The notes under the pieces were generated by a model, which was not told the DNA's origin, did not search any database, and saw nothing but the letters and a program-made list of their open reading frames with translations. Source: Bacillota bacterium (GTDB taxonomy: Bacteria > Bacillota > UBA5301). Taken from it: DNA of 64,000 nucleotides. Position 1 is the stretch's first letter. The number at the start of each line of letters is the position of its first letter. The DNA is taken from assembly GCA_017656135.1 (NCBI GenBank), contig JACDOJ010000001.1, positions 124,001 through 188,000 on the forward strand, written 5' to 3'. Both the position numbers and the translations under genes were made by a program. Positions 63,752-64,000 of the stretch are shown here, piece by piece.

Positions 63752-64000
63752 GTGAAAAAAACCGTTGCCTACACCGGTAATGAGGCAGTAGCCCATGGGA
63801 TGAAACAGCTCAACCCCGATGTTGTAGCTGCCTATCCCATTACTCCGCAGACTGAAATCGTACAGATCTTCTCTACCTTTGTCGCGGATGGGCTTGTCGA
63901 TACTGAGTTTATCACCGTAGAAAGTGAACACAGCGCTATGAGCGCCACCATTGGTGCGGCCGCTGCCGGGGCCAGAGCGATGACGGCCACCTCCAGTGCC
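63752..64000 (+). CDS. porA: Pyruvate:ferredoxin oxidoreductase, alpha subunit (partial)
   Basis: The first 83 codons; cut by the window end. The start [38 protein letters not shown] and [26 protein letters not shown] are the conserved pyrimidine-domain motifs of the alpha subunit. GTG 63752 follows AAAGGAGG. The beta subunit is expected just beyond the window. Confidence 0.93.
   Translation, partial: MKKTVAYTGNEAVAHGMKQLNPDVVAAYPITPQTEIVQIFSTFVADGLVDTEFITVESEHSAMSATIGAAAAGARAMTATSSA

Overview
The window reads as a chromosomal segment of an anaerobic, spore-forming Firmicute of the Clostridia (Peptococcaceae / Moorella / Desulfotomaculum type). The evidence is gene content: SPOCS (DUF3794) proteins, YlbF, the walJ-htrA-rlmH block, pyruvate:ferredoxin oxidoreductase, a tungsten-type aldehyde oxidoreductase, a membrane-bound [NiFe] hydrogenase with cytochrome b, cytochrome c maturation genes and UbiD/UbiA/UbiX-type quinone genes. 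GTG and TTG starts behind strong GGAGG-type ribosome binding sites are common. Pyruvoyl arginine decarboxylase with agmatinase fits a thermophile or thermotolerant lineage, but that is inference. No tRNA, rRNA, CRISPR array or insertion sequence was found.

Layout. 1-4.1 kb: end of a UbiD-type decarboxylase, UbiA and UbiX homologues (probably late menaquinone synthesis) and a three-gene ABC importer. 4.2-9.5 kb: a compact cytochrome c maturation operon ccmE-F-A-B-C-D plus an unknown membrane-anchored protein; ccmE carries a CxxxY heme site and no ccmG or ccmH is present. 9.7-22.7 kb: an accessory region of glycosyltransferases, a sugar-nucleotide dehydratase/epimerase and three SPOCS-repeat proteins, interrupted by a Tat-targeted Fe-S protein and an aldehyde:ferredoxin oxidoreductase homologue. 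22.9-26.4 kb: small genes and the two-subunit fumarase. 26.5-29.7 kb: a BtuFCD-like metal-chelate or corrinoid importer. 29.7-32.2 kb: walJ-htrA-rlmH. 32.3-37.9 kb: an EamA transporter, alanine dehydrogenase, a polyamine operon (pdaD-speE-speB) and a YjbH-like exported protein. 38-47.3 kb: mostly housekeeping genes (argS, pyrG, fba, rho, M23/LysM peptidase). 47.3-52 kb: an amber-interrupted CopZ-like metallochaperone, rpmE, dusB and a regulator / 'quinate dehydrogenase' / acyl-ACP-reductase-like trio. 52-55.3 kb: a candidate structured RNA behind a full-consensus promoter, then greA, lysS and azlCD. 55.3-58.7 kb: the [NiFe] hydrogenase operon. 58.8-64 kb: ychF, pdxST, glyA and porGDA, cut by the window end.

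How the genes fit together. Quinone genes, cytochrome c maturation, a periplasm-facing uptake hydrogenase with cytochrome b, and Fe-S oxidoreductases together suggest a respiratory anaerobe that feeds H2 electrons into a menaquinone pool, with ferredoxin-based carbon metabolism (POR, AOR).

The observations I rate highest are: the three-way-junction RNA before greA; the Asp-for-Cys change at the proximal cluster of the hydrogenase small subunit, and the terminator hairpin that also buries that gene's ribosome binding site; the reduced Ccm system; the in-frame amber codon in the CopZ-like gene; the acyl-ACP-reductase-like cluster with a perfect 7+7 palindrome; two genes (ccmA and the fumarase alpha gene) with no ATG/GTG/TTG start in the right place; and the SPOCS genes, one of which has its ribosome binding site inside a perfect 13-bp inverted repeat.
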